Assembly (NCBI GenBank): GCA_017542145.1
Contig: JAFXXQ010000023.1
Coordinates: forward strand, 186,001-250,000
Origin: Bacteroidaceae bacterium
GTDB taxonomy: Bacteria > Bacteroidota > Bacteroidia > Bacteroidales > Bacteroidaceae
DNA: 64,000 nucleotides
Direction: 5' to 3'
The notes under the pieces were generated by a model. That model did not search any database. It saw nothing but the letters and a program-made list of their open reading frames with translations, and had not been told where the DNA came from. Below, in pieces: positions 15,537 to 24,666 of the stretch (position 1 is the stretch's first letter; every line of letters starts with the position of its first letter). Both the position numbers and the translations under genes were made by a program.

Positions 15537-18134
15537 ATGAAAGCCCGTTTTTTCCTGCTTTATTCGGCGTTTAGCATTTTGATGGCAGCAACTGTAAATG
15601 CACAGAGCGCAGCAGAAATCTCTGCTGCAAAGTCAATGGCTCGCTCCTATGGCTACTCAGACTCCGAGATTAATGCTGTTCTGAATCATAATGCCGGTAA
15701 GACATCCTCTGTTGCAAAGTCGGTTTCCACTCCAGTTGTGGTTAGTTCCACCTCTTCAACCGTGGTCCCCATCGGTGTCGGCGATGAAATAGTAGAGGAA
15801 ATTGTTCCTGTTGAGGAAGAAGAAAAACACTCCGATATCTATGGTCATGACTACTTCACCTCAAAAGGCTTGAGCATTATTCCTTCCTATAATGCCCCTG
15901 CTCCTGCCAGCTATGTACTTGGCCCTGGTGATGAAGTCATTATAGATCTTTGGGGTACAACAGTATCCCATATAGTAGCCACCCTTGGCAACGATGGCGC
16001 CATTAACGTGGACAACCTTGGTCCCGTATATTTGAATGGATTGAACATTAAAAACGCGGAGAATCTGCTACGGTCAGAGTTGGGGCGTATCTTCTCTGGC
16101 CTTCGTGAGGATGGTACGGGAGACACCTTCATGCGTCTTTCGGTAGGTAAGATAAAGGGCGTAGGCATCAGCATTCTTGGTGAGGTAGTGACGCCAGGCA
16201 TGTACACGATACCTTCTCTTTCTTCCATTACGTCAGCCATCTTTATGGCGGGAGGCGTACGTGAGACGGGTTCTGTCCGTAACATCAATTTGTATCGTAA
16301 TGGAAAGAAAGTTTCTACTTTCGACCTCTACGACTTCATTTTCAAGGGCAAATTCAACGAGAACCTTCGTTTGCAGGACAACGACCTTTTGACGGTCGAT
16401 GCATACGATAATATTATAACCATTGAGGGAGCGGTTGTTCGTCCAATGCGTTATGAGCTGAAGAAAGGGCAGACGATACAGGAACTCCTTGATTATGCTC
16501 GAGGTTTTTCCACTCATGCCGACCGTAGCAACGTGCATGTCGTTCGTCGAAATACCTCTGCTACTGGTCAGGCATACGATGTCCCATCAGGTCAGTTTGG
16601 TAGCTTTAAGCTGGAAGACGGAGATGTTGTCACCGTGCGTAGTAATCCAGATCTTTATGACAATCGTGTGAGTATCAGTGGCCCTGTCATGTATCCAGGC
16701 TCCTACGCCATTAGTGGCAACTTGAAAGATGTGGCTTCCCTTATCCGCACAGCAGGAGGCCTGCGTGAAGGGGCCTATGAGCTGCGTGGCCAGATTACGC
16801 GTTTGGACGAAAAACGTCTGCCCGTTTTCATTTCCTTTGATTTGCAGAAGGTCCTTAAAGGCGAGGAATATATCGAGCTTGTTCGTGAAGATCAAGTAAA
16901 ACTTTTTGCAGAAGAAGAGTTTATTCAGAGTGACAGCGTCTCCATTGCTGGTCATGTGATGGAACCTGGCTCGTTCAAGTTCTCCGAAGGCATGACGGTT
17001 GCCGATGTTATTCTTCTTGCCCGTGGCTTGCGTGAGGATGTACTTACAGATCGTGGTCAGATTAGCCGTCGAGATCATAATGGGGTGCCCGTCATTGTCT
17101 CGTTTAATGTCACCGATGCTTTGGAGGGACGCGATAATGTCAAACTGATGAGAAATGACCGTATTCGTATTTACAGCTTGCGTGAGTTGCAGGAGGATGC
17201 TACTGTCACTATTCATGGCATGGTACAAGACCCAGGTACCTTCATATATCGAGAAGGTTTGACCCTTGAAGATGTCATACTTATGGCTAGGGGCTTCTCA
17301 AATGGTGCCGATAAAACTAATGTTCAGATTTCCAGCCGAGGCGGTCGTGAGCGTGGAACGGTGGAACAATACAATATTGAGGAAAATCCTGAAATAATAC
17401 ATATGGCTTTGAAACCCTATGATATTATTTCTGTGCGCCGTCTCACCTATTTCCGTCCGCAAACCCATGTGACCATCGATGGGGAAGTGATGTCACCAGG
17501 TACCTATGTAATCGATAAGCCTGAGGTTCGCCTTTCTGATGTTTTTGCCGATTGTGGGGGCTTTACAGAGGAAGCTTGGATTCAAGGAGCACGTTTGACA
17601 CGTGTTCTCACATCGGAGGAAGTGGCTCGTCAACGTTTAGCCGTTCAGATAGCCAATCAGAATCTTGAAGGCCGCGACACGATTGATCTGAATACCTTGA
17701 CTGACCGTTATTACATTGGTATTGACTTAAAGAAAGCCCTTGACAAACCAGGGTCTAAAGCTGATGTCGTACTTCGTGCTGGCGATATTATTAATGTACC
17801 TCAAATGAATAATACCGTAAAAGTGGCAGGGGCTGTGTTTTATCCGAATACGGTGAATTACGATAAGACGTATTCTTGGCGTGATTACATTCGTGAGGCA
17901 GGTGGCTTTTCTCATAACGCACGTTCTAGTAAAACGTATGCTATCTTCATGAACGGTAAAGTGGCTACTCGTCGTTATGGGCGAATTAAAATAGAGCCCG
18001 GTGCAGAAATAGTAGTACCAGAAAAGAGTGAAAGGCAAAACAATATCTCTGTGTCAGAAATCGCTTCATTGGCCACCTCTACCAGTTCTCTTGCATATAT
18101 GATTGTTGCCCTGACGAATATGTTAACGAAATAG
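15537..18134 (+). CDS. SLBB-domain polysaccharide export protein (Wza-like)
   Basis: Predicted outer-membrane or periplasmic channel component for capsule or exopolysaccharide export. The 865-residue product has a signal peptide (MKARFFLLYSAFSILMAATV, cleavage near NAQ). A Poly_export domain begins at YVLGPGDEVIIDLWG (about residue 125), followed by about six SLBB beta-grasp repeats recognisable by recurrent V.I.G.V..PG.Y..  patterns (for example VSISGPVMYPGSY and VTIDGEVMSPGTY). The C-terminal 30 residues form a hydrophobic helix. It is about twice the length of E. coli Wza because of the extra SLBB units, and lacks a lipobox Cys at the signal cleavage site. A Wzz-like gene follows after 32 bp. 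Confidence 0.88.
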   Translation: MKARFFLLYSAFSILMAATVNAQSAAEISAAKSMARSYGYSDSEINAVLNHNAGKTSSVAKSVSTPVVVSSTSSTVVPIGVGDEIVEEIVPVEEEEKHSDIYGHDYFTSKGLSIIPSYNAPAPASYVLGPGDEVIIDLWGTTVSHIVATLGNDGAINVDNLGPVYLNGLNIKNAENLLRSELGRIFSGLREDGTGDTFMRLSVGKIKGVGISILGEVVTPGMYTIPSLSSITSAIFMAGGVRETGSVRNINLYRNGKKVSTFDLYDFIFKGKFNENLRLQDNDLLTVDAYDNIITIEGAVVRPMRYELKKGQTIQELLDYARGFSTHADRSNVHVVRRNTSATGQAYDVPSGQFGSFKLEDGDVVTVRSNPDLYDNRVSISGPVMYPGSYAISGNLKDVASLIRTAGGLREGAYELRGQITRLDEKRLPVFISFDLQKVLKGEEYIELVREDQVKLFAEEEFIQSDSVSIAGHVMEPGSFKFSEGMTVADVILLARGLREDVLTDRGQISRRDHNGVPVIVSFNVTDALEGRDNVKLMRNDRIRIYSLRELQEDATVTIHGMVQDPGTFIYREGLTLEDVILMARGFSNGADKTNVQISSRGGRERGTVEQYNIEENPEIIHMALKPYDIISVRRLTYFRPQTHVTIDGEVMSPGTYVIDKPEVRLSDVFADCGGFTEEAWIQGARLTRVLTSEEVARQRLAVQIANQNLEGRDTIDLNTLTDRYYIGIDLKKALDKPGSKADVVLRAGDIINVPQMNNTVKVAGAVFYPNTVNYDKTYSWRDYIREAGGFSHNARSSKTYAIFMNGKVATRRYGRIKIEPGAEIVVPEKSERQNNISVSEIASLATSTSSLAYMIVALTNMLTK

Positions 18135-18166
18135 TTACCTAATAATATATAGTTTGCTGACGTCTT

Positions 18167-19372
18167 ATGAGAGAAGATTTTAATGACAATTATAATGCTC
18201 TTGACGAAGAGGGCTCGTCTATTGATATCATGGCGATAGTAAAGCGCCTGTGGAACAAGCGGAAGTATATCATCATTATCACCTCTTGCTTCATGGTCGT
18301 GGGTTTACTCTTTGCCGTGTTAAGCCGTCCGGTTTATAAATCGTCGTGTACTTTTGTACCACAGATGGCCTCTGGACGTTCCACTTCCGCTTCTGCTTTG
18401 GCTGCTTTGGCAGGTATGAGCACGTTTGATATGGAAGGTGGCAGTACTCTTTCCCCACTTATCTATCCTCAGTTATTAGAGAATGCAGATTTACTTCGAG
18501 AATTACTCTATACAGAAATCCATTTCGAAGAATGGGATGAACCTGTGACACTATTCGATTATTACACGAATCCTGACTATCAGAAGAAATCCATTTTTCC
18601 TTATATATTTACCTACACTTATGGATGGCCGCTTGTGTTGTTGAGTAGATTAATGTCTATAGGACACGCCGTTCAGCAGGAAGAAATAGCATCCGTTTCA
18701 GAAGATTCTACAACATCCGTTTCCCGCATAAACTATTTCTCGGAGGATGAATTTGATTGTATAGGTACCATAAAAAGCAAGATTTCTATTGATATTGATA
18801 AAAATGACGGTTTCTTAGAACTCTCTTGTGTGATGGATGAGAAACTTGCTGCGGCTGAGCTGTGTGAAACGGTGTTTAATTTAATGGATAAATATATTAC
18901 TGTTTTTAAGATAGAAAAAGCTTCCCAGACATTAGAATATGTTCTAGGACGTTATGAAGAGGTACATCTTGACTATCAGAAAAAGCAGATGGCTTTGGCA
19001 GAGTTTAATGATGCTAATCGAGGTACACTTTCTGCTACAGCTCAAACTCGTCGTGACCAGTTGCTGGCAGAGTATAATTTGGCCTTTTCCACTTTTTCTG
19101 ATATCTCAAAGAAACGTATGCAGGCCGAAATGCAGGTTAAGGAAGACCAACCTGTCCTCTCCGTCGTGAAGTCAATAGTCGTTCCTAATAAACCCTCCAA
19201 CAGCCGCTTAAAGAAGTTGATTATCTTTACACTATTGGGCGGTGTTTTGGCAGTCGGCTCTGTAATTGGATTTGATTTCTTAAAGAAACAAGGGGCCAAA
19301 TGGCCTGAGTGGTGGAGCTTGGATGAAGAAAATGCAATTCTTCCTGAAGACGAAAAGCAAAAGAAAGCTTAA
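18167..19372 (+). CDS. Wzz-type chain length determinant / polysaccharide co-polymerase
   Basis: Inner-membrane co-polymerase expected to work with the export protein upstream. The 401-residue product has a first transmembrane helix at about 37-58 (YIIIITSCFMVVGLLFAVL), a long periplasmic part with coiled-coil character (about 255-320), and a second helix near 350-370 (IIFTLLGGVLAVGSVIGF). There is no cytoplasmic Tyr-kinase domain of the Wzc type; the C-terminus is a short acidic/basic tail. Neither glycosyltransferases nor a flippase lie in the window, so the pair probably serves a biosynthetic locus elsewhere. Confidence 0.85.
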   Translation: MREDFNDNYNALDEEGSSIDIMAIVKRLWNKRKYIIIITSCFMVVGLLFAVLSRPVYKSSCTFVPQMASGRSTSASALAALAGMSTFDMEGGSTLSPLIYPQLLENADLLRELLYTEIHFEEWDEPVTLFDYYTNPDYQKKSIFPYIFTYTYGWPLVLLSRLMSIGHAVQQEEIASVSEDSTTSVSRINYFSEDEFDCIGTIKSKISIDIDKNDGFLELSCVMDEKLAAAELCETVFNLMDKYITVFKIEKASQTLEYVLGRYEEVHLDYQKKQMALAEFNDANRGTLSATAQTRRDQLLAEYNLAFSTFSDISKKRMQAEMQVKEDQPVLSVVKSIVVPNKPSNSRLKKLIIFTLLGGVLAVGSVIGFDFLKKQGAKWPEWWSLDEENAILPEDEKQKKA

Positions 19373-19384
19373 TAATTCATTATT

Positions 19385-19414
19385 GGAGGGTGAGTATTCT
19401 CGCTCACTCTTTTT
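19385..19414 (+). terminator. Intrinsic terminator after the Wzz-like gene
   Basis: GGAGGGTGAG pairs with CTCACTCTTT (some G-U pairs), followed by a T run, 12 nt after the stop at 19372. It separates the export pair from fabD. Confidence 0.75.
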
Positions 19415-19443
19415 GTATTTCCACAAATAATAAAGTAACACGT

Positions 19444-20307
19444 ATGAAAGCATTCGTTTTTCCTGGACAAGGAGCACAGTTTGTTGGTATGGGTAAGGAC
19501 CTGTACGAAACCCATTCATTTGCTAAGGTGTTATTTGATAAAGCGAATGAAATCCTTGGCTATAGAATAACTGACGTTATGTTTGAGGGTACGGATGAAG
19601 AACTGAAGCAGACGAAGGTAACGCAACCTGCGGTATTTCTCCATTCGGTAATCTCGGCTCTGTGTCTGGGTGAAGAATTTCAGCCGGATATGGTGGCAGG
19701 CCATTCGCTGGGTGAATTCTCGGCGCTAACTGCTGCTGGAGCATTGTGTTTTGAGGATGGCTTGAAGCTTGTGTATGCCCGTGCAATGGCTATGCAGAAG
19801 GCATGTGAGGCCAAACCTTCAACTATGGCGGCAATCATCGGATTGGATGATGAAATAATTGAGCGTATTTGTGCAGAAGTAGATGGAATCGTGGTTCCTG
19901 CTAATTACAATAGTCCAGGACAAGTGGTTATCTCTGGCGAAGTGGAGGCTGTAAAGGAAGCCTGTGCGAAACTGAAAGAGGCAGGTGCTAAGCGTGCTCT
20001 TCCGTTGGCAGTAGGTGGGGCATTCCATTCTCCGCTGATGGAGCCTGCCCGCGTGGAACTGGCTGAGGCTATTGAGGCAACGACGTTCAATAAGCCTGTT
20101 TGTCCTATCTATCAGAATGTGGATGCACGTCCCTATACGGAGGCAGAGGATATTAAAGCAAATTTGCTGAAGCAGCTGACTTCGCCCGTGAGGTGGACGC
20201 AGACTGTTATGAATATGATTCAGGATGGCATGACGGAGTTTGCAGAATGTGGCCCAGGTGCGGTGCTCACGGGATTGATAGGTAGAATTCAGAAAAGCCT
20301 TTCCTAA
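19444..20307 (+). CDS. fabD: Malonyl-CoA:ACP transacylase FabD
   Basis: Transfers malonyl groups from CoA to acyl carrier protein for fatty acid synthesis in the cytoplasm. The 287-residue product has the N-terminal FPGQGAQ oxyanion motif, the nucleophile Ser in GHSLGEFSAL (near residue 90), the catalytic His in GGAFHSPLM (near 198) and the C-terminal GPGAVLTGL loop. The start at 19444 (MKAFVFPGQGAQ) matches the family; an upstream TTG or ATG extension would run into the preceding terminator. It stands as a single gene between two hairpins, convergent with uxaC. Confidence 0.96.
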   Translation: MKAFVFPGQGAQFVGMGKDLYETHSFAKVLFDKANEILGYRITDVMFEGTDEELKQTKVTQPAVFLHSVISALCLGEEFQPDMVAGHSLGEFSALTAAGALCFEDGLKLVYARAMAMQKACEAKPSTMAAIIGLDDEIIERICAEVDGIVVPANYNSPGQVVISGEVEAVKEACAKLKEAGAKRALPLAVGGAFHSPLMEPARVELAEAIEATTFNKPVCPIYQNVDARPYTEAEDIKANLLKQLTSPVRWTQTVMNMIQDGMTEFAECGPGAVLTGLIGRIQKSLS

Positions 20308-20329
20308 ATTGTTAATAAGAAGAAGTAAT

Positions 20330-20357
20330 CGAGGGGGCTCACAGTTGAGCCTCCTCG
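20330..20357. terminator. Bidirectional terminator-like hairpin between fabD and uxaC
   Basis: CGAGGGGGCTCA (20330-20341) pairs with TGAGCCTCCTCG (20346-20357) with a single mismatch and a 4-nt loop, in the 77-bp gap between convergent genes. Confidence 0.6.
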
Positions 20358-20384
20358 TTATGTTCAGAGGTATTTCCTTATAAT

Positions 20385-21791
20385 TCAGAAATGGAAGAAG
20401 TTCTTGGCGTTGTAGTAGGAGATGTCCTCAACCATCTGCTCTACGCGCGTCAATTCGGAGGCAGGGATTTCACCATTCTCGATGTCGCGTCCGAGGATGT
20501 TGCAGAGTGTGCGGCGGAAGTACTCGTGACGGGGATAGGAGAGGAAGGAACGGCTGTCGGTGAGCATGCCGACAAAGCGGCTTAGTAGGCCAAGCAGGCT
20601 GAGGGCGTTGAGTTGTTTTTCCATTCCGTCCTTTTGATCAAGGAACCACCAGCCGCTACCCATCTGCATCTTGCCTGGGACAGAGCCGTCCTGAAAGTTT
20701 CCGAGCATTGTCGCAACGACTTCGTTGGCGCTGGGGTTAAGGTTGTAAATTATAGTTTTTGCAAGGCGGTCCCTATCGTTGAGCCGGTTGAAAAAGCGGC
20801 TCATAGCTTTGGCGGTGTTGAATTCGCCGATACTGTCGAAGCCTGTGTCGGGTCCGAGGAGGCGAAACATCTTGGAATTGTTGTCGCGGATAGCGCCATA
20901 ATGGAACTGCTGCGTCCAACCCGTTTCGGCATCCATGACCCCAAATTCCACAAGCATGGCGCTCTTGAAGGTACGGATTTCGGTTGGTGTGAGGGGGGTG
21001 CCTCCATATACCTTATTAAATATTGCGTTGATTTCGGCATCGGTATAGTCTTCGGCATAGAATTCCTCGATTCCATGGTCGCTGAGACGGCAACCGTGTT
21101 CGGCAAAGAAGGCGTGGCGGATGCGAAGGGCGTCAATGACATCGGCAAACGTGGAGATGGTTACGCCGCTGACTTGGGAGAGCCGTTCAATATAAGCGCG
21201 GAAAGTTGTAGGATTCTCTACCGCCATTGCCTTATCGGGGCGCCAAGTGGGGAGCATGCGGACTTCGAAGCCGCTTTCGCGTGTCATGCGATGCCAACGC
21301 AGGTCGTCGACAGGATCGTCGGTTGTGCAGACGACTTCCACACCGTAGTGGCGCATGAGGCCCCGTGCGGTGTAGCCAGGTTGACGAAGTTTGTCGTTAC
21401 ATTCGTCAAAAATCTCGCGGGCCGTCGTGGGATTGAGTATTTTGTTGATGCCGAAGGCTGTCTTCAACTCAAGGTGAGTCCAATGGTATAGGGGGTTGCG
21501 GAAGGTGTAGGGGACTGTTTCGGCCCATTTCTCGAACTTTTCCCAGTCGGAGGTGTCGGTGCCGGTGCAGTAGCGTTCGGGGACCCCATTGCTGCGCATG
21601 GCGCGCCATTTGTAGTGGTCTCCGCCAAGCCAGAGCTCAGTGATGCTGCGGAACTGATGGTCTTCGGCTACCATCTGCGGAACGAGGTGGCAGTGATAGT
21701 CGATGATAGGCATCTTCTTCGCGTGGTTGTGATAGAGGTGTTGGGCTGTCTCGGTAGTGAGGAGGAAGTTTTCGTCCATAAAAGCTTTCAT
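20385..21791 (-). CDS. uxaC: Uronate isomerase UxaC
   Basis: Isomerises glucuronate to fructuronate and galacturonate to tagaturonate, the first cytoplasmic step of hexuronate breakdown. The 468-residue length is typical. The start was set at 21791 (MKAFMDENFLLTTETAQHLY), the conserved family N-terminus. The amidohydrolase-fold metal site is seen in IDYHCHLVPQ (near residue 30), and later conserved stretches include CTTDDPVDDLRWH and MLPTWRPDKAM. Its promoter lies 29 bp upstream of the ATG, back to back with the Gfo/Idh gene. No other hexuronate gene (uxaA, uxaB, kdgK) is seen here. Confidence 0.95.
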   Translation of the reverse strand: MKAFMDENFLLTTETAQHLYHNHAKKMPIIDYHCHLVPQMVAEDHQFRSITELWLGGDHYKWRAMRSNGVPERYCTGTDTSDWEKFEKWAETVPYTFRNPLYHWTHLELKTAFGINKILNPTTAREIFDECNDKLRQPGYTARGLMRHYGVEVVCTTDDPVDDLRWHRMTRESGFEVRMLPTWRPDKAMAVENPTTFRAYIERLSQVSGVTISTFADVIDALRIRHAFFAEHGCRLSDHGIEEFYAEDYTDAEINAIFNKVYGGTPLTPTEIRTFKSAMLVEFGVMDAETGWTQQFHYGAIRDNNSKMFRLLGPDTGFDSIGEFNTAKAMSRFFNRLNDRDRLAKTIIYNLNPSANEVVATMLGNFQDGSVPGKMQMGSGWWFLDQKDGMEKQLNALSLLGLLSRFVGMLTDSRSFLSYPRHEYFRRTLCNILGRDIENGEIPASELTRVEQMVEDISYYNAKNFFHF

Positions 21792-21819
21792 ACGGAGTAG
21801 AGTTTTTATTATTTTGCGA

Positions 21820-21851
21820 CGAAAGTAGTGCTTTTTTTTGAAATTACCAAA
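21820..21851 (-). promoter_or_regulatory. Promoter of uxaC
   Basis: The minus strand reads TTTG (21851-21848), 20 bp, TACTTTCG (21827-21820), one mismatch to the -7 consensus, 29 bp upstream of the uxaC ATG. Confidence 0.55.
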
Positions 21852-21906
21852 AATAGCTGTAAATTTGCTCGGCATTAGCAAAAAACTAATCTTAAAATAG
21901 AACACC

Positions 21907-23286
21907 ATGGAAAGAAGAGAATTTTTGAAAGTGAGTGCGTTGGGTGCTGCTGCAGTAGCTGCACCCCTTGGTCTGATTCGTGCGGCAGAAGCCCCTTCTA
22001 ATTTGCCAGAAGCTCCTTCTGTCCCGTCAGAAGCTCCTTCTGCTGCGAAGAAGTCAGCTAATGGTAAGGTGAACCTTGGGTTCATCGGTCTTGGGCAGCA
22101 GGCCATGTATCTGCTGAGCACTTTTATGGCTTTTGACGACGTGCGCGTGCTGGCAGGCTGCGATGTGTATGACATTAAGCGGGACCGCTTCGTACGCCGC
22201 GTGAAGGAGTACTATCAGGGCAAGGGCGAGAAGAAGGTGAAGGTAGATGTCTATGAGGATTATCAGGACCTTCTGGCTCGCAAAGACATCGATGCTGTCG
22301 TCATAGCAACACCTGACCATCAGCACGCTATCATTGCTATTGCAGCTTGCAAGGCAGGCAAGGACATCTATCTTGAGAAGCCCCTGACGCTCACCATCCA
22401 CGAGGGAAAACAGCTCTGCAAGGCTGTGCGAAAATACGGGCGCATTCTGCAAGTAGGCAGCCAGCAGCGCAGCAGCGGCGAATTCATTCACGCAGCCACG
22501 CTCTGCCGCGAGGGCATCATGGGAAAGATAGAAAAAATCAAGGTACACTGTGGACGTAATAGCGTGAACCCGAAGAGCGCAGCCCCCATGCCCTGCACCT
22601 TACCGAAAATGGAGGTGCCTGCAGGCTTGAACTGGGATAAGTGGCTTGGCCCGTTGCCCACATCGATATGGTATCATTCTGACCTCGATCCCATTGTCGA
22701 TGAGTCGCATGACGAGCAGCTCTGGGGCGCCTGGCGCTGGTATAAGGAGACGGGCGGAGGTCTGATGACCGACTGGGGCGCACACATGTTCGACATTGCC
22801 CAATGGGCTATCGGCAAGGACGGCAACGGAGGACCTGTGAAGATTAGTCCTGCCGGATATGGAAAATACGACGTGTTGACTTTCGAGTACGATAATGGCG
22901 TCATTGTCACCGAAGAACCCTATAACGGAGGCGAACAGGGCCTGCAAATCTATGGCGAGAACGGATGGATAAAGGTATGCCGCGGCTCGTTGAGGGCTTC
23001 TGACCCCAAGTTCGAGAAGATGGACCTCGGCGTAGAGAGCGGAGCCTACGAGGCTCAGTCGGCGCACCGTCGCATTTGGATTGATGCGGTAAAAGCACAT
23101 GTCGACCCCAACTGCCCTGTCGAGACGGGACACACCTCGTGCACCGTCTGCAACTTGGGCAATATCGCCATTGAACTGGGACGTCCTGTCGTTTGGAATC
23201 CCGTCGTGCAGAAGTTCATGAACGACCCCGATGCAACCAAGTTGATGCATTACAAGTACCGTGATGGGTATTCGATAGAAGTATAA
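21907..23286 (+). CDS. Tat-exported Gfo/Idh/MocA family oxidoreductase
   Basis: NAD(P)-dependent sugar oxidoreductase of the Gfo/Idh/MocA superfamily. The 459-residue product begins with a twin-arginine signal (MERREFLKVSALGAAAVAAP), so it is probably exported folded with its cofactor. A Pro/Ala/Ser linker of three 7-residue units (EAPSNLP, EAPSVPS, EAPSAAK) follows. The Rossmann motif is GFIGLGQQAM (near residue 62), the conserved catalytic-loop motif is EKPLTL (near 158), and DWGAHMFDIAQWAIG lies in the C-terminal domain. It leads a same-strand run with an S37 peptidase 3 bp downstream and a PatB-type lyase. The substrate is unknown; proximity to uxaC suggests, but does not prove, a sugar acid link. 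Confidence 0.9.
   Translation: MERREFLKVSALGAAAVAAPLGLIRAAEAPSNLPEAPSVPSEAPSAAKKSANGKVNLGFIGLGQQAMYLLSTFMAFDDVRVLAGCDVYDIKRDRFVRRVKEYYQGKGEKKVKVDVYEDYQDLLARKDIDAVVIATPDHQHAIIAIAACKAGKDIYLEKPLTLTIHEGKQLCKAVRKYGRILQVGSQQRSSGEFIHAATLCREGIMGKIEKIKVHCGRNSVNPKSAAPMPCTLPKMEVPAGLNWDKWLGPLPTSIWYHSDLDPIVDESHDEQLWGAWRWYKETGGGLMTDWGAHMFDIAQWAIGKDGNGGPVKISPAGYGKYDVLTFEYDNGVIVTEEPYNGGEQGLQIYGENGWIKVCRGSLRASDPKFEKMDLGVESGAYEAQSAHRRIWIDAVKAHVDPNCPVETGHTSCTVCNLGNIAIELGRPVVWNPVVQKFMNDPDATKLMHYKYRDGYSIEV
21987..22041. repeat. 21-bp-period array inside the Gfo/Idh coding region, locus 3
   Basis: AGAAGCCCCTTCT or AGAAGCTCCTTCT begins at 21987, 22008 and 22029, exactly 21 bp apart. Each copy has AGAAG/CTTCT inverted arms. 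Because 21 is divisible by three, the array adds 7-residue units in frame. Confidence 0.85.
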
Positions 23287-23289
23287 TAT

Positions 23290-24666
23290 ATGAAGAAACC
23301 GGTCCTCTTTTTTGCGCTGCTGTTTGTAGCGCTAAGTGCTTTGGCTGATGCCCTCGACGATGCGTTGAGGGCATTGCCTGGTGTAATCCGCGTGGAAACC
23401 CTTGAGTCTGCCGACGGTGTGGCAAAGCGCCTGGTGATGTTTGAGCAACCTATCGACCCTTTGGATGCATCGATAGGTGTGTTTGAGCAGCGCCTTGTCG
23501 TGCGTCATCGCGGTTTCGACCGTCCCACTGTTATCGTCACCGAAGGATATAACAACGAGTATGCCTTGCACCCGCGTTATACGGAGGAACTTTCCGAGCT
23601 GCTTGAGGCTAACGTGATTATGACTGAGCATCGTTTCAACGGTGCTAGCAGCCCCATTACTCAGCTAGGGCTGACGGGCAACGCAGCCTACGAAAGCGAG
23701 CTGTGGAGATATCTGACGGTGAAGAACTCCGCTTACGATTACCATCACATCCGTACAACATTTGGAAAGATGTATAAAGGTAAATGGTTCTCAACGGGCA
23801 TCAGTAAGGGAGGACAGACGGCCTTATTCTACCGCACGTTCTTCCCCGATGATGTGGTAGCCAACGTCAGCTACGTGGCTCCGCTCAACAAAGCGCTCGA
23901 AGACGGACGACACGAGGTGTTCCTTGATACCGTTGGCACATCGGAGGCCCGCGAGAAGATTCGTTACTACCAACTTACGGTGTTGCTGCACAAAGCCGAG
24001 CTCCTACCTATGCTGGAAGAATACGTGGCGTCAAAGGGCTACACGTTCCGTGTTCCCTTGGAGGAAGTGTTCGATTTGATGGTGCTTGAGTATCCTTTCG
24101 CCTTCTGGCAATGGGGCGACGACCTCGCGACGGTACCCGAGACGCGCACACGATTAGTGCCTAAGGCGAAAAAGCGCCGTGGAAAGCCCGACGTTGAGAT
24201 GGTCGTTCCAGAAGTGGGCTCTGACGAGCTCTTTCGTAGCTTGGTGGAGAAGTGCGAGCCCAATTATTTCGCGCGCCAGACACCCTACGTGCCTTTCAAC
24301 GTGCAGGCCATGCGCGAAATTGGCTACTACGGCTACGACGTAGAGCCTTTCAAGGGCCTCTTCAGTCACCCGACCTACGAGGGCTATATGCGCCGCGTGA
24401 TGATTCCTGAGGAACTCAACTACTTGGAATTTAAGGGAGACCTCTACGAACGATGCTGCACATTCCTCCGTGAGAAGGATATTCCAGCCATGTTCATCTA
24501 TGGTGAATGGGACCCATGGAGTGCCACGCGTGTTGTTCTTCCCTCGCCGAAAAAGAACATGCACGTCTTTATCCAGCCTGGGGGCTCGCATCGGGCACGC
24601 ATTAATAATATGCCCGACGATATGCGGGAGGATATTCTATCGATATTGAATGATTGGGTAAAATGA
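23290..24666 (+). CDS. Secreted S37 family (PS-10) tripeptidyl aminopeptidase
   Basis: Serine peptidase of the PS-10/S37 type, expected to trim N-terminal tripeptides in the periplasm. The 458-residue product has a signal peptide (MKKPVLFFALLFVALSALA). The alpha/beta-hydrolase elements are visible: nucleophile Ser in STGISKGGQTALFYR (near residue 173), Asp in FIYGEWDPWSATR (near 402) and His in PGGSHRARI (near 435). The start is 3 bp after the Gfo/Idh stop and its stop overlaps the next start as ATGA, so translation is probably coupled at both ends. Confidence 0.85.
   Translation: MKKPVLFFALLFVALSALADALDDALRALPGVIRVETLESADGVAKRLVMFEQPIDPLDASIGVFEQRLVVRHRGFDRPTVIVTEGYNNEYALHPRYTEELSELLEANVIMTEHRFNGASSPITQLGLTGNAAYESELWRYLTVKNSAYDYHHIRTTFGKMYKGKWFSTGISKGGQTALFYRTFFPDDVVANVSYVAPLNKALEDGRHEVFLDTVGTSEAREKIRYYQLTVLLHKAELLPMLEEYVASKGYTFRVPLEEVFDLMVLEYPFAFWQWGDDLATVPETRTRLVPKAKKRRGKPDVEMVVPEVGSDELFRSLVEKCEPNYFARQTPYVPFNVQAMREIGYYGYDVEPFKGLFSHPTYEGYMRRVMIPEELNYLEFKGDLYERCCTFLREKDIPAMFIYGEWDPWSATRVVLPSPKKNMHVFIQPGGSHRARINNMPDDMREDILSILNDWVK

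Noticed and set aside
20385..22175. 128-residue N-terminal extension of uxaC
   Set aside because: It would run antisense through the start of the Gfo/Idh gene and through the uxaC promoter; the conserved family start is at 21791.
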